From: Aestuariirhabdus litorea
Lineage (GTDB): Bacteria > Pseudomonadota > Gammaproteobacteria > Pseudomonadales > Aestuariirhabdaceae
DNA: 64,000 nt
Reading direction: 5' to 3'
Assembly: GCF_003864255.1 (NCBI RefSeq)
Contig: NZ_QWEZ01000001.1
Coordinates: 62,001 to 126,000, forward strand
Shown here: positions 54,399-62,251 of the stretch, one piece after another
Layout of the letters: each line of letters begins with the position of its first letter
Numbering within the stretch: position 1 is the first letter of the stretch
The notes under the pieces: model-generated
Databases searched by the model: none
Told to the model about the DNA's origin: nothing
Seen by the model: the letters and a program-made list of their open reading frames with translations, nothing else
Made by a program: the position numbers and the translations under genes

Positions 54399-55433
54399 CT
54401 ACTGACCGGGCAGCAGGTGAGGAGGGATCAGCAGCCCCTGTTCGCGGTAGAAGCGGGCAGCCCCCGGATGCAGCGGCATGGGCAGTCCCTCGACCGCCTT
54501 GTCCAGTGCCATGTCGCGGGTGGCCGGATGGATACCGTGCAGGAAGCTCAGGTTCTCGTAGAGGGTGCGGGTAATCTCATAGACCGCCTGTTCGTCCACA
54601 TCCGCCCGCACTGCCAGGAAGTTGGGCTGGGCGATGGTCTGCACCGGGCGCACCTGCCCGGGGTAGGTGTTAATCGGGATAACGTATCGGCTCCAGAGCT
54701 GGTACTGCTGGTTAACCCGCGCCAACTGCTGGTCGGTAAAATCCAGCAACCGTACCCGGTTACCGAGCCGGGTAAACACCTCATTCACGGCCGCTACGGG
54801 CACCCCCGCCGGCACGTTCATACCGTCGATCTCGCCGTTGATCAGCGCCTTGGCACTGGTACCGTAGCCCATCGAGAGCAGCTGTAGCCGGTCACTGTCG
54901 ATGCCGTTGCTGCGCAGAATATGGTGGCCAGACCCTTCGGTTCCGGACTGCGCCTTGCCGAGGGAGAAGGGGCGCTGGTAGAGGTTATGGATATCCTCGA
55001 TGCTGCCGCTGTGGGCCGCATCGGCGCGGATGATAAAGTGCTCGACGTTTTGCCACAGCATGCTCACCGAGCGCAGGTGGCTCTGGCGTTGCCCCAGGCC
55101 GCCATCGCCGTTCCAGGCCCAGGCGCCGTAGAGGCCCTGCAAGATAGCAAACTGGGCCTGGTTGCTGGCCAGTTGTTCGATATTTTCCGCCGACCCGGCG
55201 CTGCTCACCGCCCAGAGGCTGATCCCCTTTTGCGGTTGCAGGCGAATCTTGGTCAGGGTGGCAATAGCGACCCCCACCGGGTAGTAGGTACCGCCGGTGG
55301 AGGCCGTGGCCAGCTGGTAGGTGCGTTCCGGCTCGCCAGCGAGGCTGGCGAGGCTTCCCAGCAGTAGCGGTGCCAGCAGGGAGAGTCGGAGGAACCGCCG
55401 GCACGGGTGGATAAAGCGGCTGGCCGGACTCAC
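54399..55433 (-). CDS. TAXI family TRAP transporter solute-binding protein
   Basis: A 344-residue periplasmic protein: signal peptide (about residues 1-32), then YQLATASTGGTYYPVGVAIATL, the TAXI family opening (TRAP-associated extracytoplasmic immunogenic), with FAILQGLYGAWAWNG and SLGKAQSGTEGSGHHILRSNGI. TAXI proteins bind carboxylates for TRAP uptake. Its GTG start overlaps the response regulator stop (GTGA), so it is the third gene of a sensor-regulator-binding protein operon. No DctQ/DctM-like membrane subunit is present nearby, which raises a sensory role for this protein. Confidence 0.9.
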   Translation of the reverse strand: MSPASRFIHPCRRFLRLSLLAPLLLGSLASLAGEPERTYQLATASTGGTYYPVGVAIATLTKIRLQPQKGISLWAVSSAGSAENIEQLASNQAQFAILQGLYGAWAWNGDGGLGQRQSHLRSVSMLWQNVEHFIIRADAAHSGSIEDIHNLYQRPFSLGKAQSGTEGSGHHILRSNGIDSDRLQLLSMGYGTSAKALINGEIDGMNVPAGVPVAAVNEVFTRLGNRVRLLDFTDQQLARVNQQYQLWSRYVIPINTYPGQVRPVQTIAQPNFLAVRADVDEQAVYEITRTLYENLSFLHGIHPATRDMALDKAVEGLPMPLHPGAARFYREQGLLIPPHLLPGQ

Positions 55434-56809
55434 GCTGACTCCTCGTTGCTGGGGAGGTAATCGGTGCGGTTAAGGGCGTATTTCTGCATCTTTTGGTTAA
55501 GGGTGCGGCGCGGCAGGTCCAGCTCACGCATCACCTCGGTAATATTGCCCTGGTGTTTGCGCAGGCTCTGTTGGATCAGGCTGCACTCGTACTGGTTCAC
55601 CTTCTGCGCCAGGGATTGCTGGTAAGAGGCGGGCTGGGGCGGGTCGAAGGTGGAGGGCTTTTGCGCCAGCAGCTCATGGAGGCTGCGTTTTCCGAGCGCA
55701 AAGCGGGTGGCAATATTACGAAGTTCCCTCACGTTGCCAGGCCAGTGATGGCTCATCAGCAGCACCTGGTCATTCTCATCGAGTGTACGCTGCGGCAGGT
55801 TGTTGTCGCTGGCGGCGAGTTCACAAAAGTGGTTGAACAGCAGCGGAATATCCTCGCCCCGCTCCCGCAGCGGTGGGATATGGATCTCCGAGATATTCAG
55901 CCGGTAGTAGAGGTCCTGGCGGAAATCCTCCTGCTCCTGCAGGTTGACCTTACTCGCCGAGAGAATACGGTTATTGAGTTCTATGGTCTGGTTGGAGCCC
56001 AGCCGCTCAATGCGCTGCTCCTGAATGGCGCGCAGCACTTTGGTCTGCAGGTTGGACGGCATGCTCTCGATCTCATCGAAAAAGAGGGTGCCGCCGTTGG
56101 CGAACTCGAACTTGCCGATGCGTCGCCTGGCCGCGCCGCTGAAAGCCCCCGCCTCGTGGCCAAAGAGCTCCGACTCGAACAGGGGCTCAGGGATGGCGGC
56201 GCAGTTGAGGGCGACGAAGGGTGCGTTGGGGTGCTGGCCGTACTCGTGGATGCTCTGGGCCACCAGCTCCTTGCCGCTGCCGGTTTCGCCGTAGATCACG
56301 ACGTGGGTGTTGAGGGCGGACACCTCGAGGATCTCCTGGTGCAGTTGGCGCATGGCCGGGCTCACCCCGAGCAGCTTGGCGCCAATACCACTTTGTTCGC
56401 GCAGGCGCTCACGCAGCTGCCGGTTCTGGGAGCGCAGGCGCAGCTGATCGAGGGCGCGCTCCAGGGTTTTCACCAGCCGCTGGGGATCAAAGGGTTTTTC
56501 GATAAAGTCGTAGGCCCCCGCCTGCACCGAGCGTACCGCCATATCCACATCGCCGTGGGCGGTAATCAGCACAATCGGTAGCTCCGGGCAGAGCGCAAGG
56601 GCGCGCTCCATCAGCTCCAGCCCGTCCATGTGGGGCATCTTGATGTCGCTCACCAGCACCCCCTCGAAGGGGGATTGCAGTCGTTGCAGGGCGAGCCGTG
56701 GGTCGGTGAAACACTCGGTCTCGAAGCCGGCCAGCTGCAGCCATTGTTCATTGGCGCGCAGCACCAGCTCTTCGTCATCAACCAGTATGATGGGTTTCGA
56801 TGGATGCAT
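55430..56809 (-). CDS. DctD-like sigma-54-dependent response regulator
   Basis: A 459-residue NtrC-class protein: receiver domain (about 7-120) with phospho-acceptor Asp in VLVSDIKMPHMDG, AAA+ ATPase (about 150-385) with Walker A GETGSGKE, the sigma-54 contact loop GAFSGA (Ser in place of the common Thr of GAFTGA), Walker B GGTLFFDEIE, and a Fis-type helix-turn-helix (about 412-450; GNITEVMRELDLPRRTLNQKM). The ATG at 56809 lies inside the sensor kinase 3' end (32-nt overlap). It should activate a sigma-54 promoter, probably of transport or metabolic genes. Confidence 0.93.
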   Translation of the reverse strand: MHPSKPIILVDDEELVLRANEQWLQLAGFETECFTDPRLALQRLQSPFEGVLVSDIKMPHMDGLELMERALALCPELPIVLITAHGDVDMAVRSVQAGAYDFIEKPFDPQRLVKTLERALDQLRLRSQNRQLRERLREQSGIGAKLLGVSPAMRQLHQEILEVSALNTHVVIYGETGSGKELVAQSIHEYGQHPNAPFVALNCAAIPEPLFESELFGHEAGAFSGAARRRIGKFEFANGGTLFFDEIESMPSNLQTKVLRAIQEQRIERLGSNQTIELNNRILSASKVNLQEQEDFRQDLYYRLNISEIHIPPLRERGEDIPLLFNHFCELAASDNNLPQRTLDENDQVLLMSHHWPGNVRELRNIATRFALGKRSLHELLAQKPSTFDPPQPASYQQSLAQKVNQYECSLIQQSLRKHQGNITEVMRELDLPRRTLNQKMQKYALNRTDYLPSNEESA

Positions 56810-58973
56810 CTTGTGTCCTGGCGTCATAAAGGGGCAGTTGGATACTGAAGGTAGCGCCGCCGTTGTCGTTGTTGCGGGCGTCGATCGAGCCGTCGAGGTC
56901 GCGGATGAAACCCGCCACGATCGAGAGCCCGAGCCCCAGCCCTTCACCGATTGACTTGGTGGTGAAAAAGGGCTCGAACAGGCGGTTGAGATGGCGGGCT
57001 TCAATGCCGCCTCCGTTGTCGTTAATGTGGATGGTCGCCTGCTGCCGCTGGCGGACAAATTCGCACAGTAGCTCAGGTTGGTCGCAGTGGGCCATCGACT
57101 CGAGGGCGTTCTTGATCAGGTTGGTCAGCACCAGTTGGATACGCCCCGAGTCAGCAGCGACCAGCAGGGGTTCCTCGGGGGCGCGTATGCTGAGTTTAAC
57201 TCCACGCTGCTCGAAGCTCTGGCGAAACATCGGCAGTACCTGTTGCAGGGCGTTGACCAGGTTGACCGGGTTGCGCTCGGTTGGACGATTGTAGGCGTAG
57301 GTTTTGAGCTGCGTGGCGATGGTGCTGGTGCGCTCAGTCAGCTCCCGCAGCAGGCGCAGGTTGTCCTCCAGTCGGGCGCTGTCTCCCTGTTTGAGCAGCA
57401 GCTCGCTGGAGGCAAGGTAGGTACGCATTGCCGTCAGGGGCTGGTTGAACTCGTGGGCAATGGAGGTGGACATCTCCCCCAGGGCCGCCAGCTTGCTGGC
57501 CTGGATCAGCTCCTGCTGGGCCTCCTGCAGTTCGCGGGTGCGCTCCTCAACCCGCTGCTCGAGCAGCGCCTTGGCCCCCTGCAGCTGCTCCTCGGCCGCC
57601 TTACGGCGGCTGATGTCCACCAGGGTCACCAGGTAACTGGCGTCGGGCTGCAGGTCGATGGCGCTGATGGAGATGGCCAGGGGAACGCGGCTGCCATCCT
57701 CGCGGCTCACCCAGGTTTCGGTGGAGTGCAATGGCTGCTCGCGGACGGTAGCTGTGGGTGCCGTTTCTGGCCCTACCGCTACTGCCTGTTCCCAGCGTGG
57801 CTCAGGGATCAGCTGGTTAAAGTGGAGGGTTTGGCGAGAGCTCTCCCCCAGCCCGAGGATACGATGGCTCTGGGGGTTGAGGAAGCGGATCTCTCCCTCT
57901 GCGCTCAGCAGCATCAGGCCAACGTTGGTGTTGTTGATGATCGCCTGCTGGCGTTTACCGCTCTGCTCCAGCAGGTTACGGGCCTGGGCTCGGGAAGCGC
58001 GCTTGAGGCGGCGCTCGCGCACCAACGCGGCCACCAGCGCCAACAGCAGGATGCCGATGAGAGCGCTGGAGGCCACCCGGTTGGCAAAGCCGTAGACGGG
58101 CGTCAGGCTGGCCAGGTAGTGGATGGTCCAGTTGAGCTGGGGCAGGTGGAAGCTCTGGCGCAGGAACTCGGCCGAGCTGTCAGCGAGCTCCAGCTGGAAG
58201 CGGTCACTGCCGCCATCGAGCCGGCTTACCTTGGCGTGGAAGGGGCGCAGTTGTCGATCCCCATAGATGCGCTGGTTACGCAGCAACTGCAGGGTGGAGT
58301 CAAACAGGGGGTAGAGATAGCGGTAACGCCACTGGGGGCGCGAGGCCAGCACCACCACGCCATAGCCGTCACTGATCATCAGCTCGCTGTCGTTCTCCCC
58401 CCACTGCTCCTGCAGGGGGGTGAGATCAATACGCACCACGGCGGCACCGATCAGCTGCTCCCCGCTGCGAATTGGGTAGGCGAAGTAGTAGTCTGCCTGC
58501 TCCCCCTCGGTCGCAGCGGCATAGAAACTGCTGGCCTGGCCCTCCAGGGACTGCTGGAAATAGGGGCGATCACGATAGCTTTGCCCCACCAGACTGTCGC
58601 TGCTGCTCCAGTTGGAGCTGGCGACCACCTGCCCCTGGGCATCGAGCACGAAGATGGTGCTGGAGCCGGCCTGGCGGCTGTAGAGTTCGAGGGAGCGGTT
58701 GGCGCGGTTGCTGCGGGCGGAGGAGGGGGCGTGCAGCAGCTGCTGGACCTGTTCATTGTTGGCGGCCTCGAGCGCGATATAGCGGAACTGGCCGAGGGCG
58801 TTGTCGATGCTCTGGGCGTGCAGGGAAAGCTGCTTGGCGGTGCGCACTACCTCCCCCTGTAGCGCCCACTGCCAGCTCAGCTGCCAGGCGCTGGCAATCG
58901 CTGCGATGGCGAGTAGCAGCGGCAGCAGGAACAGTATCCAGCGGGTTCGGGGAAGGGGCAACGGGGGCTCCAC
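56778..58973 (-). CDS. DctB-like membrane sensor histidine kinase
   Basis: About 731 residues: TM1 (about 10-30), a double-PDC periplasmic sensor (about 31-295; SYRDRPYFQQSLEGQ and YYFAYPI are typical DctB-type features), TM2 (about 297-318), PAS (about 340-450) and a coiled coil. The HisKA acceptor His is near residue 508 (IAHEFNQPLTAMRT). The ATPase has NLIKNALES, DNGGGIEA and GLGLGLSIV. The GTG at 58973 is the best guess because it places TM1 at the N-terminus, though no clear ribosome-binding site is seen. Coding potential extends further upstream but would overlap the divergent peroxidase promoter. Confidence 0.88.
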   Translation of the reverse strand: MEPPLPLPRTRWILFLLPLLLAIAAIASAWQLSWQWALQGEVVRTAKQLSLHAQSIDNALGQFRYIALEAANNEQVQQLLHAPSSARSNRANRSLELYSRQAGSSTIFVLDAQGQVVASSNWSSSDSLVGQSYRDRPYFQQSLEGQASSFYAAATEGEQADYYFAYPIRSGEQLIGAAVVRIDLTPLQEQWGENDSELMISDGYGVVVLASRPQWRYRYLYPLFDSTLQLLRNQRIYGDRQLRPFHAKVSRLDGGSDRFQLELADSSAEFLRQSFHLPQLNWTIHYLASLTPVYGFANRVASSALIGILLLALVAALVRERRLKRASRAQARNLLEQSGKRQQAIINNTNVGLMLLSAEGEIRFLNPQSHRILGLGESSRQTLHFNQLIPEPRWEQAVAVGPETAPTATVREQPLHSTETWVSREDGSRVPLAISISAIDLQPDASYLVTLVDISRRKAAEEQLQGAKALLEQRVEERTRELQEAQQELIQASKLAALGEMSTSIAHEFNQPLTAMRTYLASSELLLKQGDSARLEDNLRLLRELTERTSTIATQLKTYAYNRPTERNPVNLVNALQQVLPMFRQSFEQRGVKLSIRAPEEPLLVAADSGRIQLVLTNLIKNALESMAHCDQPELLCEFVRQRQQATIHINDNGGGIEARHLNRLFEPFFTTKSIGEGLGLGLSIVAGFIRDLDGSIDARNNDNGGATFSIQLPLYDARTQDASIETHHTG

Positions 58974-59139
58974 GCAGAAGTGGTCAATGATTCTTGTGCC
59001 ACTATAGAGGAGCCGGCGGGCGGGTAAAACCCGCAGAGGCCCAATTGCGTATTGAGGGCGGTCGGGGGAGCTGATAGGGTGCACGATAGTGCTAAATAAA
59101 ATACGGAATGCACCCGGAATAACAGACGCAGGCGAGCCT

Positions 59140-60345
59140 ATGACCTCTCTTTTCCGCCCTGTGGCAGCGACGGCGGCGCTGCTGGGCGCCGCACTCCTTC
59201 TCCCCGTCACGGGCATGGGCGCCGAATCCCCCATCATCCTCAGTACTCAGTGCCCGCCGGGATTCGAGCTTGACGGCGATAACCGTTGTCTGTTGAGAAC
59301 CCTCTACCAGCAGTATGACTCCCCCCGTGGGGCCGGGGTGGGGGGCCTCAAGGTGGCGCTACCCGCCGTGCGCGATGGTTTCACACCCCAGCAGATCGAC
59401 CTCGGGCGCTACCTCTTTTTTGATCCCATCCTCTCCGCCGATGCCAGCCTCTCCTGCGCCAGCTGCCACCACCCCGACAAGGGCTTTGCCGACGGCCGGG
59501 CCCGCTCCATCGGGGTCACGGGTGAGGCAGTGGGGCGCTCGGCGCCGGGGCTGTGGAATGTCGGCTTTATGAAACGACTGTTCTGGGATGCGCGTGCGTC
59601 GAGCCTGGAGGAGCAGGCCGAGGGGCCTCTCTACAGCCCCCAGGAGATGGGCAGCACCCCCGACGGGGTGTTGCGGAGACTGACTCAGGAGGGCGACTAC
59701 CCGCGCCTGTTCAGCGAGGCCTTTGGTGGTGATGAGGGGGTCACGCTGGATCGTCTCTACCGGGCACTGGCGGCGTTTCAGTCTTCGCTGGTGTCGCTGA
59801 ACAGCCGCTATGACCGCTACGCCCATGGCTACAAGGAGGCGCTGAACGCCCGCGAAATCGAGGGCATGAACGTGTTTCGCTCCTTCGTGGCCCGTTGCGC
59901 CGAGTGCCACACTCCGCCGCTATTCAGCAATCAGGAGATCGCCGTGATCGGCACCCCCGAACCCGAGGGGTTGTCCTTCGATGAGGGGGCGGCGGTGCCC
60001 ACCGGTGACCCGAGCCTGGCCGGTGGCTTTAAGGTGCCCAGCCTGCGCAACATTGAGCTGACCGCCCCCTACATGCATTCGGGTCGCTTCGAGACCCTGT
60101 TTGAGGCCGCCGAGTTCTACACCAAGGGGCGAGGCCACGCGGTGCCCGAGGGGCGCGAACTCTACCTGCACTGGCACATCTGGGAGCCAGAGCTGAGCGA
60201 CCGTGAGCTGGAGCGGCTGGTGGATTTTATGAAAGCCCTCACCGACGAGCGCTTTAAACCTGACGCACCGGATCGTCTGCCCTCGGGGTTGGCGCCGGTG
60301 CACAATAAAAATGAGCTTGCCCTGCAAGCGGGAGAGACCCCATGA
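59140..60345 (+). CDS. di-heme cytochrome c peroxidase/MauG family protein
   Basis: A 401-residue secreted protein. A signal peptide (about residues 1-25) is followed by a Cys pair (CPPGFELDGDNRC) unusual for the core family. There are two c-type heme motifs: CASCH (about 106) and CAECH (about 253). The regions LGRYLFFDPILSADASLSC and APYMHSGRFETL match the CcpA/MauG family, which reduces H2O2 or oxidises substrates through high-valent heme. The ATG at 59140 was chosen because it opens with the signal peptide. It overlaps the beta-helix/cytochrome gene by 4 nt (ATGA), so the two are coupled. Confidence 0.9.
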   Translation: MTSLFRPVAATAALLGAALLLPVTGMGAESPIILSTQCPPGFELDGDNRCLLRTLYQQYDSPRGAGVGGLKVALPAVRDGFTPQQIDLGRYLFFDPILSADASLSCASCHHPDKGFADGRARSIGVTGEAVGRSAPGLWNVGFMKRLFWDARASSLEEQAEGPLYSPQEMGSTPDGVLRRLTQEGDYPRLFSEAFGGDEGVTLDRLYRALAAFQSSLVSLNSRYDRYAHGYKEALNAREIEGMNVFRSFVARCAECHTPPLFSNQEIAVIGTPEPEGLSFDEGAAVPTGDPSLAGGFKVPSLRNIELTAPYMHSGRFETLFEAAEFYTKGRGHAVPEGRELYLHWHIWEPELSDRELERLVDFMKALTDERFKPDAPDRLPSGLAPVHNKNELALQAGETP

Positions 60346-61856
60346 AACGATCGACACGCTGGACCATCGCCGGTGTAGCGCTGGCTATTTTTGCCGCCGG
60401 CCACTTGGCCGGAAGAATGGCGCAGACGGCACCACCGATGGTGGTTCAGGTGGAGCGCTCTGCGGCTGCCACTACCGAGCTTAAGACGGTCGGTCAGCAG
60501 GTTGAGCGGCTACTGGCAGCTCGTCCCCAGGGCCAGGTGGTCGAGGTCCGCGAGGGGGCATCGATTCAGGAGGCGATCAACGCTGCCCAGCCCGGAGACC
60601 GGCTGATCATCTACCCCGGCACCTACCATGAGACGGTCTATATCGATAAGGACAGCATCACCCTCAGCGGGGTGATCGAGTCGGGACAGTGGCCCACCCT
60701 GGACGGTGAGGGGACCCGTAATGACGCCATTCTCTATTCCGGCAACGGCATCCTCATCGAAAACCTGAAGATAACCCGCTACAAGGGCAACGGCATCATG
60801 GGGCAGGCCGGCAACAACTTCGTGATCCGCAACAACTGGGTGATCGATACCGGCGTCTACGGCATCTTCCCCCAGTACGGGCGCAACGGTTTTATTGACC
60901 AGAACATCCTCACGGGTATCAAGGATGCGGCTATCTACGTGGGCATGTGTGACAACATCCATGTCTCCAGCAACGAGGTGTACGGCAACGTTGCCGGCAT
61001 CGAGATCGAAAATAGCCGCCATGCGGTGGTGGAGGGCAACTACGCCCACGACAACACCGGCGGCATTCTTGCCTTTATCACCCCGGGGTTGCCGATCAAA
61101 ACCACCAATGATGTGATCATTCGCGACAATTTCATCGTTAACAACAACATCCCTAACTTCGCCGAGCCGGGTTCCATCGTCGCCAATGTGCCCGCTGGCA
61201 CCGGTATTATCATCATGGCGGCGGACGACGTTATGATTGAGGGGAACCTGATCACCGGCAACAAAAACGCCGGCATCATCATCAGCGATATGACCTTCGC
61301 CGAGAATCTGCCGAGCGATCCCGAGTCCGACCCCAATCCGGAGCGCATCCGTATCTACGACAACCTGATGCTGGATAACGGTGCCGAACCGATCGCCGAG
61401 GTGGTGGCCTTTGCGGCGACCCAGCTGGTGTTCGACAGCCGCGGCCCGGATATCCTCGATACCAAAGCCGATCCTGAGAGCTGCATTCACGATCGCCAGC
61501 GCTATCGCACGGCGGGGCTGTCGGATTACGGGGTGTGTGCGCCGGGGGGGACGGCGGAGGTGGTCTCCTACCTGCTGGATGAGCCGGTCGAGCCGCGCTC
61601 CATCACCATGGAGGACAAGGGCAAGCTGGCCTACTATGCCATCTGCGCTGGGTGCCACGCCTACGATATCCGCCTGATCGGCCCCAAGGTGACGGAGATA
61701 CAGCGTTCCTACCAGAACAACCCTCAGGGTATAGTGGATTTCATCACCAGGCCGGTTAAACGTCGCCCCGATTATCCGGAGATGCCGCCCCAGGATTATC
61801 TCGATATGGAGGTGCGCCAGGCCGTAGCGCGTTACATGTTGCAGGTGAGCAAGTAA
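60342..61856 (+). CDS. parallel beta-helix protein fused to a c-type cytochrome
   Basis: A 504-residue protein. An N-terminal signal/anchor helix (about 8-26) is followed by a right-handed beta-helix of many turns (about 60-390), with NosD-like repeats such as GNGILIENLKITRYKGNGIMG, NNFVIRNNWVIDTG, DNIHVSSNEVYGN and NDVIIRDNFIVNN. The C-terminal ~85 residues carry one heme c site, AICAGCHAYD (about 432-440), with a likely Met ligand in YPEMPPQ. It resembles the TIGR03805-type beta-helix proteins that often pair with a cytochrome-containing partner. Here a cytochrome domain is fused, and the partner is a di-heme peroxidase. Function is unknown; redox sensing or polysaccharide oxidation are possible. 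Confidence 0.85.
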   Translation: MKRSTRWTIAGVALAIFAAGHLAGRMAQTAPPMVVQVERSAAATTELKTVGQQVERLLAARPQGQVVEVREGASIQEAINAAQPGDRLIIYPGTYHETVYIDKDSITLSGVIESGQWPTLDGEGTRNDAILYSGNGILIENLKITRYKGNGIMGQAGNNFVIRNNWVIDTGVYGIFPQYGRNGFIDQNILTGIKDAAIYVGMCDNIHVSSNEVYGNVAGIEIENSRHAVVEGNYAHDNTGGILAFITPGLPIKTTNDVIIRDNFIVNNNIPNFAEPGSIVANVPAGTGIIIMAADDVMIEGNLITGNKNAGIIISDMTFAENLPSDPESDPNPERIRIYDNLMLDNGAEPIAEVVAFAATQLVFDSRGPDILDTKADPESCIHDRQRYRTAGLSDYGVCAPGGTAEVVSYLLDEPVEPRSITMEDKGKLAYYAICAGCHAYDIRLIGPKVTEIQRSYQNNPQGIVDFITRPVKRRPDYPEMPPQDYLDMEVRQAVARYMLQVSK

Positions 61857-61916
61857 GTGTTGAGTCGGTAGTGGGCGGGTGGTGAGGCGGTAACCAGAGA
61901 TCGCCCTCAGGGTGCT

Positions 61917-61943
61917 CCCCTGCCCCGGCGGACGGGGCAGGGG
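61917..61943. terminator. GC-rich stem-loop between beta-helix gene and DUF3012 gene
   Basis: CCCCTGCCCC pairs with GGGGCAGGGG across a 7-nt loop (10-bp stem). It lies 61 bp after the beta-helix gene stop and 7 bp before the end of the convergent DUF3012 gene. It has no T-run, so it is a possible transcript end rather than a classical intrinsic terminator. Confidence 0.45.
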
Positions 61944-61949
61944 GGCACG

Positions 61950-62120
61950 TCAGAACACGCAGTGCTTGGTGTAGTCGGCTGCCTCGTTGGCGCTCCAGTC
62001 CCCCTTGGGCTTCTCCTTGAGCTCTTTACACCAGGCTTCGGACCCCACTTCCGGCGAGCAGGCGCTGATGAAAAAGACGCTGGAGAGCGTCAGTAGCAGT
62101 ATCCCGATGGTTCGGTTCAT
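61950..62120 (-). CDS. DUF3012 family small lipoprotein
   Basis: A 56-residue protein read directly from the minus strand. A signal peptide ends in the lipobox ISAC (Cys21), and the mature part SPEVGSEAWCKELKEKPKGDW...YTKHCVF matches my recollection of DUF3012, a short gammaproteobacterial family. Two cysteines (CKEL, HCVF) could form a disulfide. AGAGGT precedes the ATG. It lies between the beta-helix gene and the hydrogenase-associated kinase and diverges from the kinase across 131 bp. Function is unknown. Confidence 0.88.
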   Translation of the reverse strand: MNRTIGILLLTLSSVFFISACSPEVGSEAWCKELKEKPKGDWSANEAADYTKHCVF

Positions 62121-62251
62121 AATGTACCTCTGTTTTTTTAGGAAGAGACCGGAGGTGTCGGCTCCGCACGGGCGTCAGCACACCTCCCCTTGTCGTCGGT
62201 GCTATCATAGCCGATCGGGTTTCGAGAACGCCATAACAGCAGGAAACGGAC

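Noticed and set aside
57078-58862. A 594-codon open frame antisense to the DctB-like sensor kinase
   Set aside because: The sense strand encodes a complete kinase with all catalytic boxes. The antisense product has no recognisable motif.
58974-59237. An N-terminal extension of the DctB-like kinase to 59237
   Set aside because: The extension covers the divergent gap and the peroxidase start and has no motif. Starting at 58973 puts TM1 at the N-terminus as in DctB.
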